From: Planctobacterium sp047947135 | GTDB lineage: Bacteria > Pseudomonadota > Gammaproteobacteria > Enterobacterales > Alteromonadaceae | Reading direction: 5' to 3' | Assembly: GCA_047947135.1 (NCBI GenBank) | Contig: CP170457.1 | Coordinates: 3,286,001-3,350,000, forward strand | DNA length: 64,000 bases | In this document: positions 23,626 through 32,714 of the stretch, in pieces | Numbering within the stretch: the stretch's first letter is position 1 | How the letters are laid out: the number at the start of each line of letters is the position of its first letter | Position numbers and translations under genes: made by a program | The notes under the pieces: generated by a model | The model's database searches: none | The model's input: only the letters and a program-made list of their open reading frames with translations | Told to the model about the DNA's origin: nothing

Positions 23626-25812
23626 ATGACTACAACGGACGACAGTACAAATAAATCGGCATTTATCACCAAAATAAGCCATGAAATTCGCACCCCAATG
23701 AATGGCATCATTGGCCTCAGCCGTTTGGCCTTAAAAACAACCCTGACCAATGAACAAAAAGACTACCTGGAAAAGATTCTGGACTCTTCAGAGTCACTAT
23801 TAGCCCTGGTTAGCGACCTGCTCGATTATTCGCAATTGGAATTCGGGGAACTTCACATTGAAAGAGAACAGTTCAACCTTGAGAAAGTGATTAATACGGC
23901 AGTCAGTATCAGCGCGCTTAAAATTCACAACTGTAATGCAGAATATAGTATCGATATACAGCCTGATGTACCGCTGTCACTTATCGGAGATCACGTTCGT
24001 TTACAGCAGATATTGGTATATTTAAGCAAGTTTGTGTTACGCCATGCTCACACTAATGCACTCAGCATATCTGTACAGCGCTCGACTGACATTCCTGAAG
24101 ATAATCGTCTAAAGTTAATTTTCACCGTTGCAGAGTCCCCTTCAGGCACGACTGGCAAAGAAACCGATGCGAAGCCAGATGTTGACTCATCTGAAGAACG
24201 CCAGGATATCGATTTAACCATGGTGAGACTATTGCTTGATGCCATGGGAGGTACAATGGCGCCGGGTGCGACACCGACCTCATTTACATTTACCATCATA
24301 GAAGAAAAAGCGGCAGAGCAAACCCTTATCGACAGTAAACTGCTTGAAGGGAAGCGAATCCTGGTAGCAGATGATAACGAAATCGCCAGAGAATTAATGT
24401 GTAACATGCTTTCTGAAAAAGGCGCAAAGACAGATTCCGCAGATTCAGGTAGACAGGCGATAGATAAGGTACAAAATGCCAGTGACAGTGGTTATGACCT
24501 GATCATACTGGATTGGAAAATGCCGGGTCTGGATGGAATCGAAACGGCAAAGCATATCTTTAAATTCGAAGAACAACAGACGCCCCCTAAAATTCTAATG
24601 GTGACAGCGTATACCGACGCTAAACTCAAAAACGCAGCGGCTAAGATTGGCATCGCCGGCTTTATAGAAAAACCAGTAAGCTCCTTTACTCTGGTAAAAG
24701 CAGTTAACAGCTGTCTGGACGAAAAAACGTCCCCCGAAGTTTGCAATAACTACAGTGATATGGGATATGTCGATTTATCCGGTGCGAATATTCTGTTAGT
24801 GGAAGACAATCGCATAAATCGTCAGGTTACCAGTGGCTTTTTGAAAGACACTGGCGTGACTATCGATATTGCAGAAAATGGTGAAATCGCGGTTGAACGT
24901 GTCAAAGACAACCATTATGACCTGGTGCTAATGGACATTCAGATGCCGGTGAAAGATGGTCTGCAGACTACAAAGGAAATTCGTCAACTGGAAAAAGGCA
25001 AAGAGATTCCCATAATCGCCATGACGGCTCATGCTTTATCCAGCATGAAAGAGCAAAGTCTGTCTGTGGGTATGAACGATTTTATAAGCAAACCGGTCAG
25101 TCCGGATGAACTTCTGCGCAAAATATTCCAGTGGCTTAATGTAAAAGAAATCGCTCACCGTAAAAATACCAGAGTTTTGAATGCTCATATGGTTGGCAGC
25201 GAAGAGAACCGGGAATTAATCGGGTTGCTACATAAACAAACCCCTCTGCAGGTAGAAACAGCACTTCGCAATATGCATGGAAAAACCAATCTTTACGTCA
25301 ATCTGCTCAGGGATTTTGTTAAAGACCACAAAGATATTGGCAATAATTTAAAAAATCTGTTGTTTAAAAAGCAATATGAAGATATCAATCGTTATGCCCA
25401 CTCTTTGAAATCTAATGCCTCTTACGTGGGGGCTTCAATGGTGTCTAATGCGGCAGCAGAGCTGGAACAAGCAGCATCCCGAATGAAAGACGTAGAAGCC
25501 AAGATTTATGTTGTAGTCGAGCTCACTACGTCAGTGATTGCGCCAATTGAAAAATGCCTTGTGCAATTTTCTGGCAATGAAATCTCTTTTGAAGCCTTTG
25601 ATGTGCAAACAGCGAAAGGGATCGTTAATCGATTATTACCGCTGGTTGAGAGTCTGGATGCGCGCGCAGAAGATTTGATTCCAGCGCTGTTGCAGGTCTG
25701 TCAGAATTCCGAATTTAACGAACTGGCATCGGGTATCGCAGAGCTACTGGAAGATATTGAGTATGATTCGGCGCTTCATGATCTGAAGCTACTGGAACAG
25801 AGACTGGGATAA
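23626..25812 (+). CDS. Sensorless hybrid phosphorelay protein (HisKA-REC-REC-Hpt)
   Basis: A 728-residue cytoplasmic protein. It opens directly on a dimerisation/phosphoacceptor domain (H19 in KISHEIRTPMNG), with an in-frame stop seven codons before the ATG, so no sensor precedes it. A region at ~115-225 aligns with the HATPase domain but the N-box Asn is replaced (LSKFVLRHAH) and the DxGxG G1 box is missing. Then come two receivers (D296 and D437), then a probable Hpt domain with H592 (INRYAHSLKSNA). It could be a phosphate-relay hub fed by another kinase. The next gene is a REC-GGDEF protein with a four-base gap. Confidence 0.88.
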   Translation: MTTTDDSTNKSAFITKISHEIRTPMNGIIGLSRLALKTTLTNEQKDYLEKILDSSESLLALVSDLLDYSQLEFGELHIEREQFNLEKVINTAVSISALKIHNCNAEYSIDIQPDVPLSLIGDHVRLQQILVYLSKFVLRHAHTNALSISVQRSTDIPEDNRLKLIFTVAESPSGTTGKETDAKPDVDSSEERQDIDLTMVRLLLDAMGGTMAPGATPTSFTFTIIEEKAAEQTLIDSKLLEGKRILVADDNEIARELMCNMLSEKGAKTDSADSGRQAIDKVQNASDSGYDLIILDWKMPGLDGIETAKHIFKFEEQQTPPKILMVTAYTDAKLKNAAAKIGIAGFIEKPVSSFTLVKAVNSCLDEKTSPEVCNNYSDMGYVDLSGANILLVEDNRINRQVTSGFLKDTGVTIDIAENGEIAVERVKDNHYDLVLMDIQMPVKDGLQTTKEIRQLEKGKEIPIIAMTAHALSSMKEQSLSVGMNDFISKPVSPDELLRKIFQWLNVKEIAHRKNTRVLNAHMVGSEENRELIGLLHKQTPLQVETALRNMHGKTNLYVNLLRDFVKDHKDIGNNLKNLLFKKQYEDINRYAHSLKSNASYVGASMVSNAAAELEQAASRMKDVEAKIYVVVELTTSVIAPIEKCLVQFSGNEISFEAFDVQTAKGIVNRLLPLVESLDARAEDLIPALLQVCQNSEFNELASGIAELLEDIEYDSALHDLKLLEQRLG

Positions 25813-25816
25813 CGGT

Positions 25817-26731
25817 ATGCAATTAGAACAACCGACAATTCTCATTGTTGATGACGACAAGCATGGCCGCAAGCTGCTAAATGACTTACTCAAAAGTGAC
25901 GCCAAAATAGTGCTTGCAAAGAATGGCCAGCAAGCTTTAGAACTGGTCAATAAATGTAATCCGACTGTGATCCTAATGGATATCCTGATGCCAGATATCA
26001 ATGGCTTTCAGGTTCTGGAAAAACTCAAAGCGAATGAACGAACTAAAAATATCGCTATATTGTTTATCACTGCATTGGACAATCACAAGGATGAAGCCAA
26101 AGGACTTCGAATGGGGGCTTGTGACTATATTCATAAGCCATTTCACCCCGATATTGTCGTAGCTCGGGTTAAAACCCATCTGGAATTGGCAAAACATCGA
26201 AAAATGCTGGAAAAGCTGGTTAACTTTGATGCCTTAACAGCCATTCCTAACCGTCGTCATTTGGAACAGAAGCTGGAAAGCGAATGGACCAACTCAGTAC
26301 GTACGGGGCAATCCATCGCCATCGCCATGCTCGATGTCGATCACTTCAAAATCTACAACGATCATTATGGTCATGCCGCTGGTGACCAAGTTTTAAAGCG
26401 CATCGCCAATGTCCTGGAAGTGCAATTACACCGTCCCAGAGATGTCATTGCACGTTATGGTGGTGAGGAGTTTTGCATTGTTCTGCCGGATACTGATATC
26501 GAAGGCGCCGCCTTTGTAATGGACAAGTGTTGCAAAGCGGTTCGGGATTTGAATATAGAAAATATCAATTCATCGGCGTCTAACGTTGTCAGTATCAGTG
26601 TCGGCTGCAGCGTGGTCGAGGCAAAACAGAGTATCCTATGTGATGATGCCAGACTGTTTGCGGATAACCTGCTGTATAAAGCTAAAGAAAATGGCCGGGA
26701 TCAGGTGCAAATTGCCTTTTTTGAACCCTAA
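25817..26731 (+). CDS. Response regulator with diguanylate cyclase domain
   Basis: Makes cyclic di-GMP from GTP under phosphorelay control. The receiver domain (residues 1-120) has acidic pocket D12-D14 and phospho-acceptor D55. A GGDEF domain (~135-300) has the active-site GGEEF at 215-219, so catalysis is plausible. An RxxD inhibitory I-site (R206-x-x-D209) sits exactly five residues upstream, so product feedback is likely. It starts four bases after the hybrid protein's stop, so its natural phosphodonor is probably that protein's Hpt domain. A strong terminator overlaps the stop. Confidence 0.93.
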   Translation: MQLEQPTILIVDDDKHGRKLLNDLLKSDAKIVLAKNGQQALELVNKCNPTVILMDILMPDINGFQVLEKLKANERTKNIAILFITALDNHKDEAKGLRMGACDYIHKPFHPDIVVARVKTHLELAKHRKMLEKLVNFDALTAIPNRRHLEQKLESEWTNSVRTGQSIAIAMLDVDHFKIYNDHYGHAAGDQVLKRIANVLEVQLHRPRDVIARYGGEEFCIVLPDTDIEGAAFVMDKCCKAVRDLNIENINSSASNVVSISVGCSVVEAKQSILCDDARLFADNLLYKAKENGRDQVQIAFFEP

Positions 26732-26759
26732 AACACGCAACCAGATGGTTGCGTGTTTT
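26730..26759. terminator. Bidirectional terminator
   Basis: AAAACACGCAACC - AGAT - GGTTGCGTGTTTT, a perfect 13-base stem lying between the convergent GGDEF gene and trhO. T runs occur on both strands. Confidence 0.9.
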
Positions 26760-26785
26760 AATTTCCAGGAATCGGTAACAACTCG

Positions 26786-27775
26786 TTAATTAGCTTTGGC
26801 CTGTCGCGCCTGTGCTCGTCGTTCATCGCCTTTCATGCGGCGACGCTTTTGCATAATGTCTCGCGCTTCGTTACCCAGATGTTCTTCCTGACGTTGTTTG
26901 GCTAGGTTTACCTGTTTTTCACGCTCTCTGAATCGGGCGATTTGCTCATCAGTATGAGTACCAAAACACCTTGGGCAGCTTACGCCTTTTTCATATTTAT
27001 CACTCTGCTTGTCTTCTTCCGTGATTGGCAAACGGCAGGCATAGCACTGATCGTAATCACTTTTTTCCAGATCATGATTTACCGCAACCCGATTATCAAA
27101 AACAAAACAGTCGCCTTCCCAAAGAGATTGCTCTTTTGGCACATCTTCCAGATATTTAAGAATACCGCCTTCCAGATGATACACTTCGTCAAAGCCCTGC
27201 TCTTTCAAATATGCCGTAGACTTTTCACAACGAATACCACCAGTACAGAACATCGCGACTTTTTTATTCCTGGAAGGATCCAATTCCTTAGCGACATATT
27301 CCGGAAACTCTCGGAACGACTCTGTATTTGGGTTTACAGCATTTTTAAAGGTACCAATTTCGATTTCATAATCATTGCGTGTATCGATAACCGTGACATC
27401 CGGATCGGAGATCAGCTCATTCCAATCCTGAGGTTTGACATAACTTCCCACAGTTCGACGTGGATCGATACCTTCAACCCCCATGGTGACAATTTCTTTT
27501 TTGAGTTTTACTTTAGTGCGATAAAACGGTTGTTCCGTATCAAAGGATTCTTTGAACGAAATGGGATCAATTCGGGGGTCTTGGTTGAGATAAGACAGTA
27601 GTGCGTCTATGCCTTCTCTGGAGCCAGAAACAGTGCCATTAATGCCTTCTTTGGCAAGCAACAAGGTGCCTTTAATGCCATAGTTTTCCATGGCTTCTAA
27701 AAGAGGTGTGCGCATATCTTCAAAGTTCTCAAGGGTGACGAACTTATACATGGCACAAATAACGATATTCGACAT
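26786..27775 (-). CDS. trhO: tRNA uridine(34) hydroxylase (rhodanese-domain, TrhO/YceA)
   Basis: Uses oxygen to hydroxylate U34 of certain tRNAs (ho5U, the precursor of cmo5U). An N-terminal ferredoxin-like domain (YKFVTLENFEDMRTPLL... GTLLLAKEGINGTVSG) is followed by a rhodanese domain with catalytic Cys177 in MFCTGGIRCEKS, and a C-terminal zinc-binding cysteine region (CYACRLP... CPRCFG) with a basic tail. Start: the ATG at 27775 has GAGGAAAA directly upstream; a longer frame upstream lacks such a site. Length 329. It is convergent with the cyclase gene. Confidence 0.95.
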   Translation of the reverse strand: MSNIVICAMYKFVTLENFEDMRTPLLEAMENYGIKGTLLLAKEGINGTVSGSREGIDALLSYLNQDPRIDPISFKESFDTEQPFYRTKVKLKKEIVTMGVEGIDPRRTVGSYVKPQDWNELISDPDVTVIDTRNDYEIEIGTFKNAVNPNTESFREFPEYVAKELDPSRNKKVAMFCTGGIRCEKSTAYLKEQGFDEVYHLEGGILKYLEDVPKEQSLWEGDCFVFDNRVAVNHDLEKSDYDQCYACRLPITEEDKQSDKYEKGVSCPRCFGTHTDEQIARFREREKQVNLAKQRQEEHLGNEARDIMQKRRRMKGDERRAQARQAKAN

Positions 27776-27967
27776 ATTTTCCTCGCTAACTGGAACGTAA
27801 AACCAGTGCAAAAGAGAGCGTGTTGCTCAAGATGAAAGAAATATAGTAACTGTACTAAGCGGCGCGGATTCTAGCGGAAATGGCGCATCCATGCAAATAA
27901 GAGGTTTGAGATGATTAAAAGCATGCTCTCGCGCCATATTCAGATTTCAGAAATATTACTTTTGCAA

Positions 27968-29449
27968 TTAAACAGCAAACTTGTTCAGACTTTTCTCCAA
28001 GCGACCTGAGGCGACGGCTAACTCGTCAATGAGTTTCGAATTGTTTTGCACTTCAGTAAATTGCTCTTCGGATGACGTGGTCAAAGAGGCAATGGATGAG
28101 GAGATATTCGTCGACACGGTTGATTGTTCTTCAATCGAGGTCGCAACAGAGGCCATGTTTTCGGCAAGCAAATCAATGCTATCTACAACGGTTTGCATTG
28201 CTTCTTTAGTTTCAGACGATAATTCTACGACTTTACTTACTTTTTCAACACAGGTGGCCATTGCATCTACAGACGCTTTGGAGTCATCAATCAAGCCCAT
28301 AGTAATATCAGAGATAGATTCCGTGTTTTCGCGTGTTTTAATGGCCAGTTGTCGCACTTCATCAGCAACGACAGCAAAGCCGCGACCGTGCTCACCCGCT
28401 CGTGCAGACTCGATTGCCGCATTAAGGGCAAGCAGATTCGTTTGTTCCGATATTTTGCGAATCGAATCCATGACCGTTTCAATTTTGGCGCTTTGTGCTG
28501 AAAGATTATCAATCGTCTTAGATGTAGCGTGTAATTCGCTATTCAACATTTGTGTTTCGGAGGCGGATTCGTCGATTCGACTTGCTGCATCCAACGTTTT
28601 GGTTTTTGCCTGGCGGGCCAGCTCATTTACTTCCTGCGCACGCTGAGATACCTCTGCATTGGTGTATGACAGTTCTTCCGTAGATGAAGAAATGTTTTGC
28701 GCCTCAGACGTTGTGTTGCCTGATAGCTTGCGAATTTGGCTTATGTTGTTTTGTACTGTTGCGCTCACGGTACCGACTTGCTGGGCGATATCAGTTGCCT
28801 GTGTAGTAAGATTTCGAAATGCATTGAGCATGGAATTGAACGATTTCAAATCTTCATTTTTCTCATCCAAATCAATCCGCAGGTTAACCTTATTTGGATC
28901 GGATAACATTTTTGCAACGGATTCGATGATAGCATCGCTGAAAGCGGCCTCCCGCTGGCTGATGTTGGAGATGTACATCAAAATCGCACCTTCTGCCACG
29001 GCAAACGCAGCATGGATAACCAGGATGTAAAGCTTGACGTATCCCTCTGCAAACACGTAAACGCCCGCACCGGACGATTGTAAAATGAAGAAGCTAATGT
29101 GATGAACAGCAACTGTGATGACCGAAGCCAGAACAACTCTCCAGTCCCGGTATAAAACTAAAAACGCCATCACTGCAAATATCTCAAAATGCATCTCAGG
29201 CAATCCGTAGCTTTGTTGGATATGCAAAGCGGCAAATAGCTGTATAGCAATCCCCATCACTATTCTGGTTATTGTGGCATAGGGTTGAGTAACCAGCAGA
29301 AACATTGGTAAAGAAACAATTAGCAGCCCACCAATCAGGGCTTCGAGCCAGGTATCCGTGAAGTAAGCGATTAAAAAAGAAAGTACAAACTGACCGAGCA
29401 GTACGGCTTTAAAAACACCGTTTGCTTTATCCAACCACTGATTTTTCAT
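27968..29449 (-). CDS. Methyl-accepting chemotaxis protein with six-helix membrane sensor
   Basis: A 493-residue chemoreceptor. Six hydrophobic segments (about 13-31, 34-53, 58-78, 85-100, 103-125, 138-160) replace the usual periplasmic sensor; one carries adjacent His residues (VAVHHISFF) and another HFEIF, which may bind heme or metal (inference). No HAMP domain is obvious. The cytoplasmic coiled coil has the hairpin tip ISEQTNLLALNAAIESARAGEHGRGFAVVADEVR, complete for CheA/CheW contact. A long glutamine/serine-rich methylation helix flanks it. It is a stand-alone gene with an AGG a few bases before the ATG. The ligand is unknown. Confidence 0.92.
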   Translation of the reverse strand: MKNQWLDKANGVFKAVLLGQFVLSFLIAYFTDTWLEALIGGLLIVSLPMFLLVTQPYATITRIVMGIAIQLFAALHIQQSYGLPEMHFEIFAVMAFLVLYRDWRVVLASVITVAVHHISFFILQSSGAGVYVFAEGYVKLYILVIHAAFAVAEGAILMYISNISQREAAFSDAIIESVAKMLSDPNKVNLRIDLDEKNEDLKSFNSMLNAFRNLTTQATDIAQQVGTVSATVQNNISQIRKLSGNTTSEAQNISSSTEELSYTNAEVSQRAQEVNELARQAKTKTLDAASRIDESASETQMLNSELHATSKTIDNLSAQSAKIETVMDSIRKISEQTNLLALNAAIESARAGEHGRGFAVVADEVRQLAIKTRENTESISDITMGLIDDSKASVDAMATCVEKVSKVVELSSETKEAMQTVVDSIDLLAENMASVATSIEEQSTVSTNISSSIASLTTSSEEQFTEVQNNSKLIDELAVASGRLEKSLNKFAV

Positions 29450-29548
29450 GGAGTAACCTAAATTTTAAAGTAAAACGTAATCTTTACTTCTACAATGGCA
29501 GTATAGATCAGCAGACTTTTATGCAAATTAGACTTTGGTAGCAGAGAA

Positions 29549-30079
29549 ATGCGAGTGTTAACTCAAAAGCCCGTTTTGTTTACCTTTATTTGGCTGATGC
29601 TGTCTTTTTTGGCACTATGGTCCTTTAGCAGCAACAAAACGACAGCCTTTGATACTGATGGCAGACTGGCTTTAGCAGCTTCCAAAGCAAAGTTTGATGC
29701 GCATTTTACTGGATGGGTGAAGCAGTATAGTCCAGATCTTAGAGATACCACCGTGCATTTCACTGCGGGCGACTGTTGGTGTGAACATATTGCTGCGCCT
29801 CATATCAACTCAGTCAAACAACTCACACAAGAGCAGAACGGTAAAAATATTGATATCAAAATTTCGGGTACACCACAGATAACATCGTTTATACCAGCGA
29901 CACCTGCCGTTGCTGTTTTTAATAAACAGGAGCAGCTGGTATATTTCGGCCCCTATTCAACAGGGTTGTTTTGTACTCAGTCGAATGGGCTTGTGGAAAA
30001 ATTCATTGCGGGTCAAATATCACCGCAGATAGCAGCCACGGTGTTAATGGAAGCAAACGGGTGCTATTGCGCGACTTAA
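29549..30079 (+). CDS. DUF6436-like exported or anchored protein with CxC motifs
   Basis: A 176-residue protein with an N-terminal membrane segment (VLFTFIWLMLSFLALWSF, residues ~9-26) that anchors it or acts as a signal. The rest looks thioredoxin-like: a strand-helix layout with C76-x-C78 (GDCWCEH) where a CxxC would sit, and a TPAVAVFNKQEQLVYFGPYS segment with a conserved Pro like the cis-Pro loop. Further cysteines C142, C172 and C174 (GCYC) follow. I recall related proteins as DUF6436 in Alteromonadales; the redox role is inference. It is convergent with ctlX. Confidence 0.72.
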   Translation: MRVLTQKPVLFTFIWLMLSFLALWSFSSNKTTAFDTDGRLALAASKAKFDAHFTGWVKQYSPDLRDTTVHFTAGDCWCEHIAAPHINSVKQLTQEQNGKNIDIKISGTPQITSFIPATPAVAVFNKQEQLVYFGPYSTGLFCTQSNGLVEKFIAGQISPQIAATVLMEANGCYCAT

Positions 30080-30113
30080 TAAGTGGGGATTTAGTCTGTC
30101 AGGGTTGACTCTG

Positions 30114-31034
30114 TCAGGCTGCGGGCAAAAACACTTCGGCCAACATACAGCGTACACTGCCACCACCAACCTGTTCTATCACACTGACATTGAAGTGCTG
30201 TATCTCACCAAACTGCGCAAGTTGCGCAAGTTGCTCTGCTCGAAATGCACTGTATGCAGAGGAGGACATGACGATATGAGAGTTGCCATGTTTATCACCT
30301 ATCTGAAGTACATTGCCACAAAAGTTTTGCATTTGCGCTTCGGTAATCTCAATGACTACTTTGTCTTTTAATTTATCCATAAGCGCAGTGCGGTGCGCAG
30401 GTAGCACCACTTCGGTACAGACGATTGCGTATTCAGGCCCGACACTCATTAATACGTTGCTATGATAAACTGCGCCACCAGACGACGAGCAGGTTTCAAA
30501 ATAATGGATCGCATCAAGGCCCAATGCTACTTCGACTTTTGGCAATAACTGCCGATCAGCTCGATGCGATAGAGCGCAATATCCGACATTTTGCAGATGA
30601 TCAATTATCAACGCGCCCGTTCCTTCAAAAATATGAGAGCCGTCTCTTAAATCAACCACTTGCCTCACATCGTACCCGCTATCGCTCAATGTTTGACTTA
30701 ACTGTTCTGGCATTACTTCCCTTTGTCGGTTGGCACACAACATTGGAAAAATAAAGAGGTGCCCGCGTTTATCCGTGGCAAACCAATTATTGGGAAAAAC
30801 GGCATCAGGCGTATCAGCGCGGCCATTATCAAAAACAATGACGTCAACACCGAGCTGACGGAGCTTATCGCTCATTGCTTGAAACTCCGTCATTACAGTC
30901 GCCTTGAGAGCATCATCATCCAAGGCTAAGCGCTGCTGGAACTCGTTGTCCTGCCCCGTTTCTGCATTAAACTGGAAAGCACGAGGTGGCACCATAACCA
31001 CGGCTTTTGCTAGTGATGCTCGCTGAGTAACCAT
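30114..31034 (-). CDS. ctlX: Citrulline/arginine-deiminase-type hydrolase (CtlX-like)
   Basis: An amidinotransferase-fold enzyme of 306 residues. Family motifs are VVMVPPRAFQFNAET, the substrate Asp/Asn region DTPDAVFPNNWFA, SHIFEGTGALIID, a His in ALDAIHYFETCSSSGGAVYHSNVLM and the catalytic Cys near the end (GGGSVRCMLAEVFL). CtlX was named for citrulline use in Francisella-related bacteria; the exact substrate here is inferred. Its ATG overlaps the tatD stop by one base (TAATG), so it is the last gene of the fatty-acid/tmk/holB/tatD run. Confidence 0.85.
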   Translation of the reverse strand: MVTQRASLAKAVVMVPPRAFQFNAETGQDNEFQQRLALDDDALKATVMTEFQAMSDKLRQLGVDVIVFDNGRADTPDAVFPNNWFATDKRGHLFIFPMLCANRQREVMPEQLSQTLSDSGYDVRQVVDLRDGSHIFEGTGALIIDHLQNVGYCALSHRADRQLLPKVEVALGLDAIHYFETCSSSGGAVYHSNVLMSVGPEYAIVCTEVVLPAHRTALMDKLKDKVVIEITEAQMQNFCGNVLQIGDKHGNSHIVMSSSAYSAFRAEQLAQLAQFGEIQHFNVSVIEQVGGGSVRCMLAEVFLPAA

Positions 31035-31804
31035 TACCGTTTCGCTTGCGAAAATAGCTTAAAGAAATTGTCAGTGGTGATTTGCGCCAATTCAGGCAAC
31101 GAAATGCCTTTTAAATCGGCAACAAATTGGGCGACTTCTTTGACATAGGCCGGTTGGTTTTGCTTGCCACGATGAGGGACAGGCGCCAACCAGGGAGAAT
31201 CAGTTTCAACCAACAAACGATCTAAGGGAACTGCTTTGACGACTTCGCGTAACTCTTTGGCACTGTTAAAGGTGACAATGCCCGAAATTGAGATATAGAA
31301 TCCAAGCTCCATCGCCGCTTCGGCCATTTCCAAAGATTCTGTAAAACAATGTAGAACACCATTTGTATGAGATGCCTTATGTTGTTTTAACAAGTTAATG
31401 GTATCTTCTCTGGCGTCACGCGTGTGGATTACTAACGGTTTATTTAACTCATTCGCCACTTCGATATGATCAACAAAAGAACGTAATTGCACGGCGCGGG
31501 TTTCTTCACTGTAAAAGTAATCCAGACCGGTTTCACCAATGGCGACAACCGCGTCATTGTCTGCTGCTTTTAATAACTCGTCTTTGCTACAGGCTTCATC
31601 CTGGTGCAGAGGATGCACACCACAAGTAGCATAAACATTGTCAAATGGCTTAATGGTTTCCAGCATAGAATGAAAATCATTCACGGATACACAAACACAC
31701 AACAAATGGGATACGCCCAACGCTGTCGCGTCTGCGATAACTTCCCGTAACTCTTCTGGTGTTTTATCCAGCCTATCCAAATGACAGTGTGAATCTACTA
31801 ACAT
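31034..31804 (-). CDS. TatD-family metal-dependent hydrolase (YcfH)
   Basis: A 256-residue TIM-barrel deoxyribonuclease-like hydrolase of the TatD/YcfH group. Metal-binding motifs are DSHCHLDRLD at the start, AIGETGLDYFY, VIHTRDAREDT, HCFTESLEMA and LVETDSPWLAP. In E. coli ycfH lies directly after holB, as here, with an 11-base gap. The natural substrate is not fixed; relatives trim 3' ends of DNA or RNA and D-aminoacyl-tRNA-like substrates. It is followed by ctlX in an overlapping pair. Confidence 0.92.
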   Translation of the reverse strand: MLVDSHCHLDRLDKTPEELREVIADATALGVSHLLCVCVSVNDFHSMLETIKPFDNVYATCGVHPLHQDEACSKDELLKAADNDAVVAIGETGLDYFYSEETRAVQLRSFVDHIEVANELNKPLVIHTRDAREDTINLLKQHKASHTNGVLHCFTESLEMAEAAMELGFYISISGIVTFNSAKELREVVKAVPLDRLLVETDSPWLAPVPHRGKQNQPAYVKEVAQFVADLKGISLPELAQITTDNFFKLFSQAKR

Positions 31805-31814
31805 GAAGTTCTAA

Positions 31815-32714
31815 CTACCTCTTTTCGACGAGCAATGATGAAATTTGGGCGAAGTCTGCCATACACAGTGATAACTGCAACTTTTTGTTGCTCCCTTGCT
31901 GGTTACATCTGCTTTTATAGCCTTGCAGTTGTTGCGAAAACTGCAGTAGTTGTTCCAGGTGCAGCCTATTATCCAACGCTTCTTTCATGCGCTGGGACAA
32001 CCATTGCTGTATCCAGCTGATCACCAGCTCAGGTTGCTCAAAGAAAGAAACTGGAAACTGAGTGATCGACTGACCTTGACTGATATTGGCTAAGATTTCC
32101 AGATTACTGGCGGTCTCATTATTTGATAAATCCCTCAAAAACAGGGGCCTCTGCCAGTATAAATCAATAAGTTGCTGCTCCACAGAAACGTGATTCTGTT
32201 GTAACCAGTTAATGACCTGACCTTTATCGGTTACCGCAACGGCATGCTTTTCACAGCGACTCAATACTGTTGGCAATAATTCATGTAAAGACTGACAGGT
32301 AAGCAGAATATAGGTATTAGCTGTAGGTTCTTCGAGCGTTTTTAACAATGCATTTGCGGCGGCCACTGTCATGAGTTGCGCCTGATCAACAAACAATACT
32401 TTGCTGCCACTGAGTTGTGACGTGTGCAGTAGTTGCGAAATCGCGCCTCTCACAGCGTCAACCCCAATGGATTTGTCGGCAACAACCTGTATGAAATCTG
32501 GATGATTCTCAGCCACAAAAAGCTTGCATGACTGGCATGTTCCGCAGGGCTTATTCGCTTCTGTCCCTTTACACAACAAAAGTTTTGCCAGAGATTTGCA
32601 TAACTCTGCCTTGCCCACCCCCTGTTTACCATGGAAAATCAATCCATGATGTAACTTGCCACGCTGCATCCGCGTTTGAATATCGCTATAGAGTAGACGT
32701 AACCAATCTAACAT
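31815..32714 (-). CDS. holB: DNA polymerase III delta' subunit
   Basis: A clamp-loader subunit. The 299 residues contain an AAA+ domain with a P-loop-like GKQGVGKAELCKSLA and a zinc module with four cysteines between residues ~51 and 66 (CKGTEANKPCGTCQSC). The sensor region (LLKTLEEP) and the 'VLSRCEKH' SRC motif give the Arg finger. The C-terminal collar domain is helical. It overlaps the tmk stop by seven bases. Confidence 0.95.
   Translation of the reverse strand: MLDWLRLLYSDIQTRMQRGKLHHGLIFHGKQGVGKAELCKSLAKLLLCKGTEANKPCGTCQSCKLFVAENHPDFIQVVADKSIGVDAVRGAISQLLHTSQLSGSKVLFVDQAQLMTVAAANALLKTLEEPTANTYILLTCQSLHELLPTVLSRCEKHAVAVTDKGQVINWLQQNHVSVEQQLIDLYWQRPLFLRDLSNNETASNLEILANISQGQSITQFPVSFFEQPELVISWIQQWLSQRMKEALDNRLHLEQLLQFSQQLQGYKSRCNQQGSNKKLQLSLCMADFAQISSLLVEKR

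Noticed and set aside
26942..27601. 219-residue frame antisense to trhO
   Set aside because: Opposite strand of a well-conserved gene, no start signal and no family features.
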